Of a stretch of 34,386 nucleotides of DNA, positions 8,198 to 15,989 are shown in pieces (position 1 is the stretch's first letter; the number at the start of each line of letters is the position of its first letter). Made by a program: the position numbers and the translations under genes. Under the pieces are notes generated by a model. It was not told the origin of the DNA, did no database searches, and saw only the letters and a list, made by a program, of their open reading frames with translations. The DNA is taken from NCBI GenBank assembly GCA_003022945.1, contig PXRZ01000077.1, forward strand, positions 1 to 34,386. The letters run 5' to 3'. The stretch comes from Halobacteriales archaeon QS_8_69_73. GTDB lineage: Archaea; Halobacteriota; Halobacteria; Halobacteriales; Haloarculaceae.

Positions 8198-8656
8198 TCA
8201 AATGAACGACAGCAGCCGGAACACGACGAACGCGCCGACCGTGGCGATGGCGGGGACGACGTTCTGCATCGGGATGACGCGGCCGATAGTTTCGGGGTCG
8301 AAGAGGTCGGAGGCGGCGGGGATGTCCCCGACGTTCTCCTCGCCGATGTGCGGGGAGGAGCCGCCGCTGGCGTCGCCGACGGTCGCGGCGCCGTCGGCGG
8401 TCAGGGCGCTGACGGAGACGCTCGGCGGGTCGCCGACGACGGCCTCGCGGGCGGTTGCGGTCCGGGTGGCCCGCCCTCAGCCGAGGCCGACGATGCTCAT
8501 CGTCGCGATGATGATGAAACTGGCGGGGATGCCGATGGCCGCCAGCGCGGTGGTGGCAGTCGCGTCGCTCATGATCGCCGTCTCGACGGCGATGGCGGTG
8601 AGGCCGCGACGCATGCTGAAGTTCCGGTCGCCCGGTCGCATCGAACCGGGCGGCAT
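8198..8656 (-). pseudogene. PiT-type phosphate permease, C-terminal remnant with in-frame stop
   Basis: On the minus strand the frame reads a hydrophobic stretch (ALAAIGIPASFIIIATMSIV), then GLG, a TGA at 8477-8479, then GRATRTATAREAVVGD, a Gly/Asp-rich loop, [20 protein letters not shown] and a last membrane helix ending VFRLLSFI. From memory of haloarchaeal inorganic phosphate transporters the segment should read GLGWGRATR, so the TGA replaces a Trp codon by one base change. The N-terminal half of the permease is absent upstream: the frame closes with TAG near 8720 and no helices precede it. The family call rests on the C-terminal pattern and is moderate; the broken state is clear. Confidence 0.6.
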
Positions 8657-8852
8657 ACCACGGTGGCAAGTCGCCGTCTGGCGGGGATCGGCGTGACGCC
8701 GGCCGTCGTCGGGCTAATACTCGTCTCCGTCGCCGTCGGCAGTCCCTAACGACATCCGCACTCACCGACCCGGCAGCGAGAGTCACGAAGTCCGGCGGTT
8801 CGCGGGGAGACCTCGGTCCGGACGTCTTCGACCCGATCGGCCCACATCGGGG

Positions 8853-8864
8853 CTATGCTTTTTG
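8853..8864 (+). promoter_or_regulatory. TATA-like box of hisA
   Basis: The AT-rich run ATGCTTTTTGTG stands 25-36 nt upstream of the hisA ATG at 8889, consistent with leaderless transcription. The 230 nt between the permease remnant and hisA show no other feature. Confidence 0.4.
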
Positions 8865-8888
8865 TGCCGTCCCGCCGCCGACTCCACC

Positions 8889-9529
8889 ATGTTTCCGACC
8901 TTCGAGGTCGTCCCGGCGGTCGACATGCAGGACGGCGAAGTGGTCCAGCTGGTCGGCGGCGAGCGGGACACCGGCCGGCGGTACGGCGACCCGGTCGCGG
9001 CCGCCGAGCGGTGGGTCGACGCCGGTGCCGAGACGCTGCATCTCGTCGACCTCGACGGCGCCTTCGAGGGCGACCGCGCGGCGACGCCCGCCGGCTGCTG
9101 GAGGCCGGCGTCGACCGGGTCATCCTCGGCACCGCCGCCGTCGAGAACCCCGCCATCGTCGACGCGGTGACCGGGGAGTTCCCCGACGGCGTGATGGTGA
9201 GTCTCGACGCCAGCGACGGCGAGGTGGTCGTCCAGGGGTGGACGGAAGGCACCGGTCTCGACCCCGCCGAGGCCGCCGCCCGCTACGAGGCGGCCGGCGC
9301 CGCGGCGGTACTGTTCACCGACGTCGACGTCGAGGGCCGCATGGACGGCGTCCGCCGGGAGACTGTCGAGCGCGTCGTCGACGCCGTCGACGTCCCCGTC
9401 GTCGCCTCGGGCGGCGTCGCCTCTCTCGCGGACCTCCGGGCGCTGCGGGAGACCGGCGCCGCCGCCGCCGTCGTCGGGACGGCGCTGTACGAGGGGGCAT
9501 TCACCCTCGCGGAGGCGAACGACGTTTGA
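8889..9529 (+). pseudogene. hisA: HisA (phosphoribosylformimino-AICAR isomerase), internal deletion with frameshift
   Basis: The first frame from ATG 8889 gives MFPTFEVVPAVDMQDGEVVQ, with catalytic Asp12, through LVDLDGAFEGDRA at 9080. The sequence then jumps, in another frame, to DARRLLEAGVDRVILGTAAV and continues normally to SGGVASLADLRAL and the stop at 9529. The usual piece between them, with the second half-barrel strand PVQLGGGIR, is missing. About 76 or 79 nt are gone (the length is 1 modulo 3), with the junction at 9081-9083. HisA catalyses the fourth step of histidine synthesis in a TIM barrel; this copy would give a truncated barrel. A sequencing or assembly deletion could equally explain it. 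Confidence 0.92.
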
Positions 9530-9687
9530 TGAGCTATCGGGCTCGCTCGTACGCCGAGACGACCCGGGCCAGCAGCCTTTCTCTGGTGCTCGGCGGGACC
9601 GCCGGCGCGACCGGCCCGGTCGGCGCCGCCGCGGTCGGGAGCCGGCCCCGGGCGCTCGCGGCCGCACCCCCCGGTGCGGGGGAATGA
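9529..9687 (+). CDS. Possible small ORF after hisA
   Basis: The ATG overlaps the hisA stop (ATGA), and 52 codons follow, starting MSYRARSYAETTRASS and then a Gly/Ala/Pro-rich run. I recognise no family, and a frame of this length arises easily in such GC-rich DNA. The overlap with the hisA stop is the only point in favour. Confidence 0.2.
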   Translation: MSYRARSYAETTRASSLSLVLGGTAGATGPVGAAAVGSRPRALAAAPPGAGE

Positions 9688-9711
9688 AAGGTCGAGTCGG
9701 ACGACGTCGGA

Positions 9712-9885
9712 CTACACCGCTCGCTCGAGGTCGTCGGCTAGTTCGGGGTAGCGCTCCTCCAGCTTGTTGCGGAGCAGTACGAACCCGACGACGGACAGCA
9801 CCGTCACCGCCGCGGCGCCGTAGGGGCCGAGCCGCTTGATACTCAGTCTCCAGGCCGACCATGCCAGACTGACCAACTCGAGCAT
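9712..9885 (-). CDS. Small single-span membrane protein
   Basis: A 57-residue protein starting [20 protein letters not shown], with one clear membrane helix (about residues 22-39, [17 protein letters not shown]) and an acidic, charged tail ([16 protein letters not shown]). It lies between hisA and hisB on the opposite strand. The minus-strand T-run at 9909-9914 fits a TATA-like element about 27 nt upstream of the ATG. The function is unknown. Helix plus acidic tail is a coherent protein rather than a shadow. A longer frame extending upstream would cover hisB and is rejected. Confidence 0.65.
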   Translation of the reverse strand: MLELVSLAWSAWRLSIKRLGPYGAAAVTVLSVVGFVLLRNKLEERYPELADDLERAV

Positions 9886-9959
9886 ACCGCCCGATATGTC
9901 GGCCAGACAGAAAAAACCGGGTGGAATGCGCCCCTCGCCGGACGCCGAGCGCCGCAACC

Positions 9960-9968
9960 GGCTTAAAC
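9960..9968 (+). promoter_or_regulatory. TATA-like box of hisB
   Basis: GGCTTAAAC lies 21-29 nt upstream of the ATG at 9989 and is the only AT-rich element there. It supports that start for hisB and an independent transcript from hisA. Confidence 0.45.
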
Positions 9969-9988
9969 GAGCGCGAGAACGCCTACCC

Positions 9989-10502
9989 ATGACGGACCGG
10001 ACGGCGGCGGTCAGACGCGAGACGGCCGAAACGGAAGTCGAGGTGACGCTGGGGCTCGACGGCGACGGTGACGGCACCGTCGACACCGGGGTCGGCTTCT
10101 TCGACCACATGCTCGAGGCCGTCGCCACCCACGGGCTGTTCGACCTGACGGTTCGCTGCGACGGCGACCTGGAGATCGACGACCACCACACCGTCGAGGA
10201 CGTCGGCATCGCCCTCGGCGAGGCGCTGGCGGAGGCGCTGGACGACGGACGCGGCATCGTCCGCTACGCCCGACGGCGGCTTCTCCCAGCCCTCGGTGGG
10301 CGAGTTCACGAGCGACATGGCCAGACACTTCGCGGAGTCGCTGGCGACGAACGCCGGGCTGACGCTACACATCGCCGTCGAGGGCGACAACGCCCACCAC
10401 GAGGTCGAGGCGCTGTTCAAGGCGCTCGCGCGGGCCCTCGACGACGCCACGCGGATCGACGACCGACGCGGCGATACGCCGAGCACGAAGGGCGAACTAT
10501 GA
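9989..10502 (+). pseudogene. hisB: HisB (imidazoleglycerol-phosphate dehydratase), internal deletion with frameshift
   Basis: The first frame runs from ATG 9989 through [33 protein letters not shown], the metal-binding [17 protein letters not shown] and GIVRYA at 10270. In another frame the protein resumes with [39 protein letters not shown] and a normal end at 10502. The piece between (usually the RRVPLDEA strand and the DVSGRPY segment) is missing: about 71 or 74 nt, 2 modulo 3. Both metal-binding His motifs survive, but on different frames. HisB makes imidazole-acetol phosphate in histidine synthesis. With hisA also broken, the pathway would be dead if the sequence is right. Confidence 0.92.
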
Positions 10503-10910
10503 CATCCTCTCCGGCGTAAACAGCGAGGGAGTTCGTCCCTCGGACAGTCGGCCGGAGCCCGACGACAGCGTGGCGTCGGAGACGCCACGAGCAGACGGCA
10601 CAAGCGCCGTCGACGCCCGGGGGTTCCCGGCGCTCGGGGTCGGACTGGGCCCCGACGCCGACGGAGGCACAATTCCGCCGCGTCAGCGTACTCCGGTTCG
10701 TGATCGGTACTTCGGATCCTTCGTGTAATGTGGGGCATCGGGCGCCCCGGCAGAGACGCGGTACCCGCTCGCACAGCGCTCGACACGTCCGCCGTGTCGG
10801 GCTCAAGGAAGCCCGTCCAGGAACTCGCGAGGGCGTCGATCTCCCGTCGACGTACCGCGGTGAAACGAATCCGGAACAGTAGCGATACAAGAGTGGAACC
10901 GAAGCCGGAC
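10503..10910. other. Gene-free region left of the TRAP operon
   Basis: About 400 nt with no credible gene. The first 113 nt are the hairpin-rich repeat shared with 14110-14230. The rest (10616-10910) is mixed, with GC falling gradually toward the TRAP operon. The TRAP operon converges on hisB here, so transcripts from both sides should end in this stretch, and the hairpins could act in termination. Confidence 0.6.
10541..10615 (+). repeat. Hairpin-rich direct repeat, left copy
   Basis: Bases 10541-10568 match 14110-14137 at 26 of 28 positions. Bases 10557-10615 match 14171-14230 with only three substitutions and one 1-nt gap over about 60 nt. The copy contains perfect hairpins at 10571-10587 (TGGCGTC arms, loop GGA) and 10594-10611 (GACGGC arms), and a 7-bp one just before it at 10524-10542 (CGAGGGA arms). 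It is in direct orientation to the right copy. Confidence 0.85.
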
Positions 10911-12203
10911 TCAGGCGACGGTGTACCAGAGCATGACGCTGAGCCAGACCACCACCAGTCCGACCCAGTGCCATTTCGCTGCCTTCGCCACCTCCATATA
11001 ATTGATATTCGAGATTCCACTAATGATGTATAGGTTCAGGCCGTAGGGGGGCGTGATGAACCCGATCGATGCGCCCATCATGAAGATGATCCCCCATTCG
11101 ACGGGCGACCATCCGAGGGCGGCCGCCGCCCCGGCCAGTATCGGGGCCGTGAGCAGGAGATTCGGGGTCGCATCCAACAGTGATCCGGCCAGCAGCATGA
11201 TCACGGTCATGACGAGAACGATCAATGCGGGATGTCCCAACGAGATGATACCGTCGGAGATCACCTCTTGAAGACCGAGATCGGAGAGACTCTGCTGGAT
11301 CAGAATCGAGGTAACGACCATCGGGAGGATGATCCCGATCAGCAGGATCGATGAGTAGCAGGCGCGGACGATCTGATCGACCGACGTGATCTGTCGGGAC
11401 CCGATCGCTGCAACCAGAATATACACCACCGCAACGGCGGCCGATTCGCTCGGAGTGAAGATTCCCAGGAAGATACCGCCGAAGAGGAGGACGATCGTCC
11501 CGAGACCTACCTTCGCGTACCACGTCCTGATGAGGATCTGTTTGATGTCGACACCGAAATCATCGGTAACACCGTAGTCATTCCGATAGGAGATGAACGT
11601 ATTGATCGCCAACAGCGCGAGTAGCATCGCCAGTCCGGGGATAGCTCCCGCCAAGAACAGTTCGAAAATCGAGACACCGAAGGCCGCACCGTAGATGATC
11701 AGGAGAATGCTCGGGGGAATGATCGCACCCAAGACGCCGCCAGAGGCGATCGTTGCGGCGGCGTAATCGTCCTCGTACCCCTCCTCACAGAGCGGCGAAT
11801 AAAGCGCAGAGCCCACGGAAGCCGTCGTCGCTGCGTTGGAGCCGGTGATCGCGGAGAAGATTCCGGCAGTACCGACCGCCGTGTTGCCCGTCACACCGGG
11901 GATCCAGCCGATGATCTCCCGGGTGAATTCGATGAGATTGTCGGCGATTCCAGCCTCACGTATCAGGTCCCCCACCAGAATGAAGAGCGGAATCGCGGTG
12001 AACGAGAAGCTCTGCAGGACATCGTAGTGGTTCTGGGACATATTGATCAACGGGAAGCTGTCGAACCCGACGTGATAGCCGAGGGCCCACAGCCCGAAGA
12101 CCAGATAAATCGGTATACCCAATACGAAGGCGATGACCGACAGGAGCGTGATTCCGATCAGGAAGTTCGTCGGGGTTACCAACAAGGGTGAAAGCGAGTT
12201 CAT
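10911..12203 (-). CDS. dctM: TRAP transporter large permease subunit
   Basis: A 430-residue, extremely hydrophobic protein with about 12 predicted membrane helices. It carries family landmarks such as FTAIPLFILVGDLIREAG, GTAGIFSAITGSNAATTASV, GGVLGAIIPPSILLIIYG and a C-terminal GASIGFITPPYGLNLYII. DctM forms the channel-like transport unit of tripartite ATP-independent periplasmic transporters, driven by an ion gradient (Na+ in known cases). It is the last gene of dctP-Q-M, overlapping dctQ by 4 nt. The GC content is visibly lower than in the surrounding genes. Substrate is unknown. Confidence 0.95.
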   Translation of the reverse strand: MNSLSPLLVTPTNFLIGITLLSVIAFVLGIPIYLVFGLWALGYHVGFDSFPLINMSQNHYDVLQSFSFTAIPLFILVGDLIREAGIADNLIEFTREIIGWIPGVTGNTAVGTAGIFSAITGSNAATTASVGSALYSPLCEEGYEDDYAAATIASGGVLGAIIPPSILLIIYGAAFGVSIFELFLAGAIPGLAMLLALLAINTFISYRNDYGVTDDFGVDIKQILIRTWYAKVGLGTIVLLFGGIFLGIFTPSESAAVAVVYILVAAIGSRQITSVDQIVRACYSSILLIGIILPMVVTSILIQQSLSDLGLQEVISDGIISLGHPALIVLVMTVIMLLAGSLLDATPNLLLTAPILAGAAAALGWSPVEWGIIFMMGASIGFITPPYGLNLYIISGISNINYMEVAKAAKWHWVGLVVVWLSVMLWYTVA

Positions 12204-12727
12204 TTCGAGATATCCGAGGTCGGCGTGATGTCTTCGCCGTTATCGTACCTTCGTCTGATCCGGAGTATCTGCTGGGTTGCTCTGAGTACGATCAGGGTCA
12301 TTCCGACCGGGATAGCCAGATACGCCGTCCACTGTGGAATCGGCGTTCCAAGGACCGGTCGCCCGGTAGCCAGACGTCGCCGAACCAGTTCGATCGAATA
12401 GTAACCGACGATCGCGGCAAACGACACCCACGTCACGAAATCGATGTACCGCAGAACGTAGTTCGCCCTGTTCGAAAGGTTGTTTCTGGCCAGTGAAAAC
12501 CGGAAATGCGATTCGTGGCGGATCGCCCAAGCCGCCGCCACCCAGACCATCCACGTGAACAAAAAGAGTGTCCCGTTCAGTGTGAACGACGGAGGGTTCT
12601 CGAACGTCACCCGTTGGACCACAGTATAAAAGATCAAGAGGGTGTACAGCGCGATCAGTACGATCGCGACGTATCCTTCGAAGTTTCTTTCGAGCTTCGC
12701 CAGCGTCTTGTTGTTAGAGGTTGACAT
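12200..12727 (-). CDS. dctQ: TRAP transporter small permease subunit
   Basis: The start chosen is ATG 12727, giving 175 residues that begin MSTSNNKTLAKLERNFEG. The longer frame upstream would enter dctP and is rejected. Four membrane helices are visible: YVAIVLIALYTLLIFY, the TLFLFTWMVWVAAAW segment, VSFAAIVGYYSIELV, and TAYLAIPVGMTLIVL. This is the DctQ family pattern, with the WMVWVAAAWAIR signature. The stop overlaps the dctM start (ATGA), and dctP ends 22 nt upstream. In the complex DctQ helps the binding protein dock to DctM. Base composition matches the rest of the operon. Confidence 0.9.
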   Translation of the reverse strand: MSTSNNKTLAKLERNFEGYVAIVLIALYTLLIFYTVVQRVTFENPPSFTLNGTLFLFTWMVWVAAAWAIRHESHFRFSLARNNLSNRANYVLRYIDFVTWVSFAAIVGYYSIELVRRRLATGRPVLGTPIPQWTAYLAIPVGMTLIVLRATQQILRIRRRYDNGEDITPTSDISK

Positions 12728-12749
12728 TTTAGTACGTAGTTTTCCGGTA

Positions 12750-14006
12750 TTACATCTCGGAGAGATACTCGTCCCACCACGCATCGACGGTGAAGTCGCT
12801 GTGACTGGATGGAACGGAATTCTCCCGAGCCGTGTCGGCGAGAAACTCGTGGAACGCCTCACCGTCGACGCCGATCTGATTCGCCGAATCGATGATGTTC
12901 GAGTACAGGTCTAAGTTATCTTCATACCCGATGGCATCCTCCCACTGTTGCATCTGGTCGTCATCCAGGTAATTGTACTCCAGATCGTGTTCGACGGTGC
13001 ACGAAGACTCGGGAGGATCATCGGTGTACAGCCCGAGGCGTTGCTGGTGAATTTCCTCCACGTTCATCCGAACGAGGTCCTCGTACACGGACTTCGATAC
13101 GTCCGCGAGCAGCGAGAGATTCTCATCGGAGAGGCTCTTGAGCCACTCGACGTTAGCCCACTTCGTGTCGTTATGGATCGTCCACTTGTTGATGATGCTT
13201 GAACTGAGTGCCTCGGCGTTGTTTCCTCCGTACGCACAGAGCGGCGAGGCAGCAGCTTCGGCTCCATCGACCGTTCCGGTACGGAGCCCCTGGAGCGCGT
13301 CGGCCCACGCCAAAGAGACCGGGTTCATGCCGAGTTCGTCGAGCGCGATCCCGGAGACCTGGCTTGCGGTCCGCCGACAGTCCATATCTTCTACATCCTC
13401 CGGGAGCTGATGTGTGTAATCGGTGCTTTCGGCCCGGTCGATACCGATGTGGATCGCTCGGAGTGCGGGTGCATGGTACCAAAGCGGAACGACACCGTAC
13501 TCCCGGGCGAGGGGAACCCAGAACTGTTCGTAGGTCTCCGCCTGCGTTAGGGTGTGTGCCAACGAAATCTCGCTCGGGAACGTGTACGGAATCATCCAAA
13601 TGTCGTTCACCGGGAAGCTCGCACTCGAATTACCGATCGAGGCACTACCGATCTCGACGGTCCGGTTCCGGACGCTCTCCGGACACTCCAGTTCACCGCA
13701 AATCTGCCCTTCGGCGACGTTTTCGACCTGGATACGCCCGTCGCTTTGCTCTTCGATTCGGCGTTCGAACTCCCAGTGGCCGGAGGGCTGTGCGCCTTCC
13801 CAGCCACTTCCGGGAGGCGACATCACGCCACCGATGGTGAACTGCAGTTCAGCATCATCACTACCGCCGTTACCGTTGCCGCCGTCACCGTTCCCACCGT
13901 CACCGTTCCCGCTTTCGGCACATCCAGCAACGGTGATGGCTCCGGCAGCACCGGCGGCTCCCTTGAGAACCGTACGTCTGGACGATAGTGTGCGGTCCGT
14001 TGTCAC
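12750..14006 (-). CDS. dctP: TRAP transporter substrate-binding lipoprotein
   Basis: A 418-residue protein with a twin-arginine signal (R10-R11 in SSRRTVLKGAAGAAGA) and a lipobox ending at C29 (VAGC). A Gly/Asn/Asp spacer tethers the domain outside the cell. The DctP fold follows: SIGNSSASFPVNDIWMIPY, HAPALRAIHIGIDRA, and MNPVSLAWADALQGLRTGTV DGAEA, where DctP proteins usually have a short TGTVDGxE motif. The start is GTG 14006; an ATG two bases upstream is out of frame. A TATA-like box at 14031-14038 fits a leaderless transcript. The ligand cannot be read from sequence. The TAT signal shows adaptation to haloarchaeal export, so any transfer is not very recent. Confidence 0.93.
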   Translation of the reverse strand: MTTDRTLSSRRTVLKGAAGAAGAITVAGCAESGNGDGGNGDGGNGNGGSDDAELQFTIGGVMSPPGSGWEGAQPSGHWEFERRIEEQSDGRIQVENVAEGQICGELECPESVRNRTVEIGSASIGNSSASFPVNDIWMIPYTFPSEISLAHTLTQAETYEQFWVPLAREYGVVPLWYHAPALRAIHIGIDRAESTDYTHQLPEDVEDMDCRRTASQVSGIALDELGMNPVSLAWADALQGLRTGTVDGAEAAASPLCAYGGNNAEALSSSIINKWTIHNDTKWANVEWLKSLSDENLSLLADVSKSVYEDLVRMNVEEIHQQRLGLYTDDPPESSCTVEHDLEYNYLDDDQMQQWEDAIGYEDNLDLYSNIIDSANQIGVDGEAFHEFLADTARENSVPSSHSDFTVDAWWDEYLSEM

Positions 14007-14030
14007 ATAAATTAATATCTGGCCGTATGA

Positions 14031-14038
14031 GATAAATT
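14031..14038 (-). promoter_or_regulatory. TATA-like box of the TRAP operon
   Basis: On the minus strand AATTTATC stands 25-32 nt upstream of the GTG start at 14006. The surrounding 14007-14060 is the most AT-rich patch of the window. Placement supports the GTG start and a leaderless transcript. Confidence 0.6.
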
Positions 14039-14109
14039 TTCCCCATATATACTACGCTCAAGAAAAGTATGGCGTCCTCCGCGCGGTAAACGGAAGGGCG
14101 GAGCTCACT

Positions 14110-14230
14110 CGGACAGTCGGACGAAGCCCGACGACAGGGAGGGACTACGTCCCTCAGGCAGTCGGGCAGTGCCCGACGACAGCGTGGCGTCGGGGACGCA
14201 ACGAGCAGACGGCGCGAAGCGCCGTCGACG
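14110..14230 (+). repeat. Hairpin-rich direct repeat, right copy
   Basis: Contains 14110-14137 and 14171-14230, both homologous to the left copy (10541-10615), with an extra 33 nt between the two blocks holding one more hairpin. Perfect stems: 14139-14155 (GAGGGAC arms, loop TAC), 14161-14177 (GTCGGGC arms, loop AGT), 14187-14199 (GCGTC arms) and 14208-14226 (GACGGCGC arms, loop GAA). The extra block looks like an internal duplication of GCCCGACGACAG. No gene lies in 14007-14310. Confidence 0.85.
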
Positions 14231-14310
14231 GTAGGATTCTTTCGCTATGAAAAGTAGAACCGCGAGCCGGCGGGCGAGTCCGGCACCGGCCAGTGGTCTG
14301 GCGCCGCCGG

Positions 14311-14526
14311 TCAGATGTTCAGGAAGACGATGACGCCGAACAGCGCGACCACGACGCCGATACCGCGGGTGAGTTTGACCTTCCACTCGGCGGGTTCGAC
14401 CTCGTTCCACGAGCGCTTGCTGCCGACGGAGTCGAGCTGCTCCTCAAAGCGGGCGATTTTGTAGGGCCACACCGCGTTGACCAGGCCGAACGCCACGACG
14501 AAGGCTCCGAGAACGTGGCTGACCAT
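14311..14526 (-). CDS. Small membrane protein, DUF6199-like
   Basis: A 71-residue protein with two membrane helices (residues 3-18, HVLGAFVVAFGLVNAV, and 52-70, TRGIGVVVALFGVIVFLN) around a conserved-looking loop: WPYKIARFEEQLDSVGSKRS followed by WNEVEPAEWKVKL. The loop pattern resembles the DUF6199 family of short archaeal and bacterial membrane proteins. The function is unknown. A TATA-like ATTATGAG (14549-14556) lies about 28 nt upstream. It is read on the same strand as the thiolase further upstream, with 116 nt between them. Confidence 0.7.
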   Translation of the reverse strand: MVSHVLGAFVVAFGLVNAVWPYKIARFEEQLDSVGSKRSWNEVEPAEWKVKLTRGIGVVVALFGVIVFLNI

Positions 14527-14642
14527 GACCGACGGACACGAGCGCTCTCATAATGAGTTTTTCGCGGATGGTCGGACGCGCCCTCTCGGACCGTCGCCGC
14601 GAGACGGTGCCGCCGGAGCCGGCGGCCACGGAACGCTGGCCG

Positions 14643-15797
14643 TCAGTTCGCGTGGAACTCGATCGCGGCGCCCTGCCCGAAGCCGACGCACTCCGTCGCG
14701 AGGCCGCGTTCGGCGTCGTCGCGCTTGTTCATCTCGTGGATGAGCGTGACGGGCAGTCGCGCGCCGGAGGCGCCCAGCGGATGGCCGATGGCGATGGCGC
14801 CGCCGTTGATGTTGTATATCTCGTCGTCGAAGCCGAGCTCCTGCTGGCAGTGGTAACACTGCGAGGCGAACGCTTCGTTGAGCTCGACGAGATCGTAGTC
14901 GTCGGCGGTCGTGCCCGAGCGCTCGAAGAGACTCCGGCAGGCCGGAACTGGCCCGGTGCCCATCATTTCGGGCTCGACGCCGGCGACGGCGTTGTTACCG
15001 ATCGTGGCCAGTTCTTCGAAGCCGTGCTCTTCGGCAAAGGCCCGCGAGGTGACCAGCAGTGCCGCGGCGCCGTCGGTCGTCTGGGAGGCGTTGCCCGGCG
15101 TGACGGTGCCGTCGGCTTTGAACACGCTCGGCAGCTCGGCGAGCTTCTCCTCGGTCGTTCCGGGCCGGAGGCCCTCGTCGTCCTCGACGATGATCTCCTC
15201 GCCGTCGTCGTCGTGGCCCCGGATGGGGACGATCTCGTCGTCGAAGCGGCCCTCCTCGGTGGCGGCGCAGGCGCGTTGCTGGGAGCGGGCGGCGTAGGCG
15301 TCCTGCTGCTCCCGGGAGACGTCGTACCGTTCTGCGACCTCCTCGGCGGTGATGCCCATCTGCAGCGCCGCGATGTTGTGGTGGTCATTGAGCCCGGGGT
15401 GGATCTCGTTGTTCCCGCCCATCTTCACCCGCGACATCGACTCGACGCCGCCGGCGATGATGCAGTCCCGCTGGCCGGCGCGAACCGCGTCGGCGGCGTT
15501 GATGACGGCCTCCGCCGAGGAGGCACACCAGCGGTTGATGGTCGTCGCCGGCGTCGCCTCGCCGAGTTCGCTCATCAGCGCGACGACGCGGGCCATATTG
15601 TTGCCCTGCTCGCTGCGCTGCTGGGCACAGCCCCATTTGAGGTCGTCGACCTCGGCGCCGGTGAGGCCCGTTTCGCCGAGTATCTCGTCGATCAGGGGAA
15701 TCGAGAGATCCTCCGGACGGACCTCCGAGAAGACGCCGTCTTCCTTGCCGAACGGGGTCCGGTACGCTCGCACGACGACCGGCGTGGAATCGCTCAT
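14643..15797 (-). CDS. Thiolase (acetyl-CoA C-acyltransferase)
   Basis: A 384-residue thiolase. The nucleophile is C91 in NRWCASSAEAV, the catalytic His is H339 in GGAIAIGHPLGASGARL, and the second Cys is C370 in ATECVGFGQGAA. The N-terminal VVVRAYRTPFGKEDGVFSEV is typical. The enzyme cleaves 3-ketoacyl-CoA (beta-oxidation) or condenses two acyl-CoAs. The INRWCAS form is shared by haloarchaeal FadA-like enzymes, so a degradative role is more likely, but no other fatty-acid gene is in the window. The gene is complete, with a TATA-like GGATTAACG (minus strand, 15824-15832) about 30 nt upstream. Confidence 0.93.
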   Translation of the reverse strand: MSDSTPVVVRAYRTPFGKEDGVFSEVRPEDLSIPLIDEILGETGLTGAEVDDLKWGCAQQRSEQGNNMARVVALMSELGEATPATTINRWCASSAEAVINAADAVRAGQRDCIIAGGVESMSRVKMGGNNEIHPGLNDHHNIAALQMGITAEEVAERYDVSREQQDAYAARSQQRACAATEEGRFDDEIVPIRGHDDDGEEIIVEDDEGLRPGTTEEKLAELPSVFKADGTVTPGNASQTTDGAAALLVTSRAFAEEHGFEELATIGNNAVAGVEPEMMGTGPVPACRSLFERSGTTADDYDLVELNEAFASQCYHCQQELGFDDEIYNINGGAIAIGHPLGASGARLPVTLIHEMNKRDDAERGLATECVGFGQGAAIEFHAN

Positions 15798-15823
15798 ACG
15801 GCTCCGGGGTTCGGGCCCCTACT

Positions 15824-15832
15824 ACGTTAATC
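15824..15832 (-). promoter_or_regulatory. TATA-like box of the thiolase gene
   Basis: Minus strand GGATTAACG, 27-35 nt upstream of the ATG at 15797, fits leaderless transcription. Confidence 0.4.
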
Positions 15833-15955
15833 CTGTCTCGCCGGTCCGCTTCAGCCGTCACGCCGGCTGGACTACGTGTCCACATCGTTAGCCTTCCCCG
15901 ACGAAGGCATCCGGCCGTCGGCCGGTCGATATCGGGAAGAATACGCCTTTCGACG

Positions 15956-15964
15956 GGCTTATAC
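15956..15964 (+). promoter_or_regulatory. TATA-like box of the AAA ATPase gene
   Basis: GGCTTATAC is centred about 29 nt before the ATG at 15990. This decides between several in-frame starts: the upstream ones (15876, 15978) would leave the box inside or too close to the coding region. Confidence 0.55.
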
Positions 15965-15989
15965 CGGCTGCCCGGTAATGTATCGGGGA

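Noticed and set aside
8477-8479. TGA read as selenocysteine or other recoding in the permease
   Set aside because: The family has Trp, not Cys, at this place, the N-terminal half of the gene is missing too, and haloarchaea are not known to use selenocysteine.
8697-8748. Short hydrophobic plus-strand peptide ending near 8748
   Set aside because: It would be a single helix without a clear start or promoter, opposite the 5' end of the permease remnant. It is too little to call a gene.
9080-10272. Programmed frameshifting in hisA and hisB
   Set aside because: Neither site has a slippery heptamer, and conserved core residues are missing at each junction, so a shift alone would not restore the proteins.
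10416-11020. Minus-strand frames between hisB and dctM
   Set aside because: They are Arg/Ser/Cys-rich, cross the hairpin repeat and parts of hisB, and have no motif or acidic halophilic composition.
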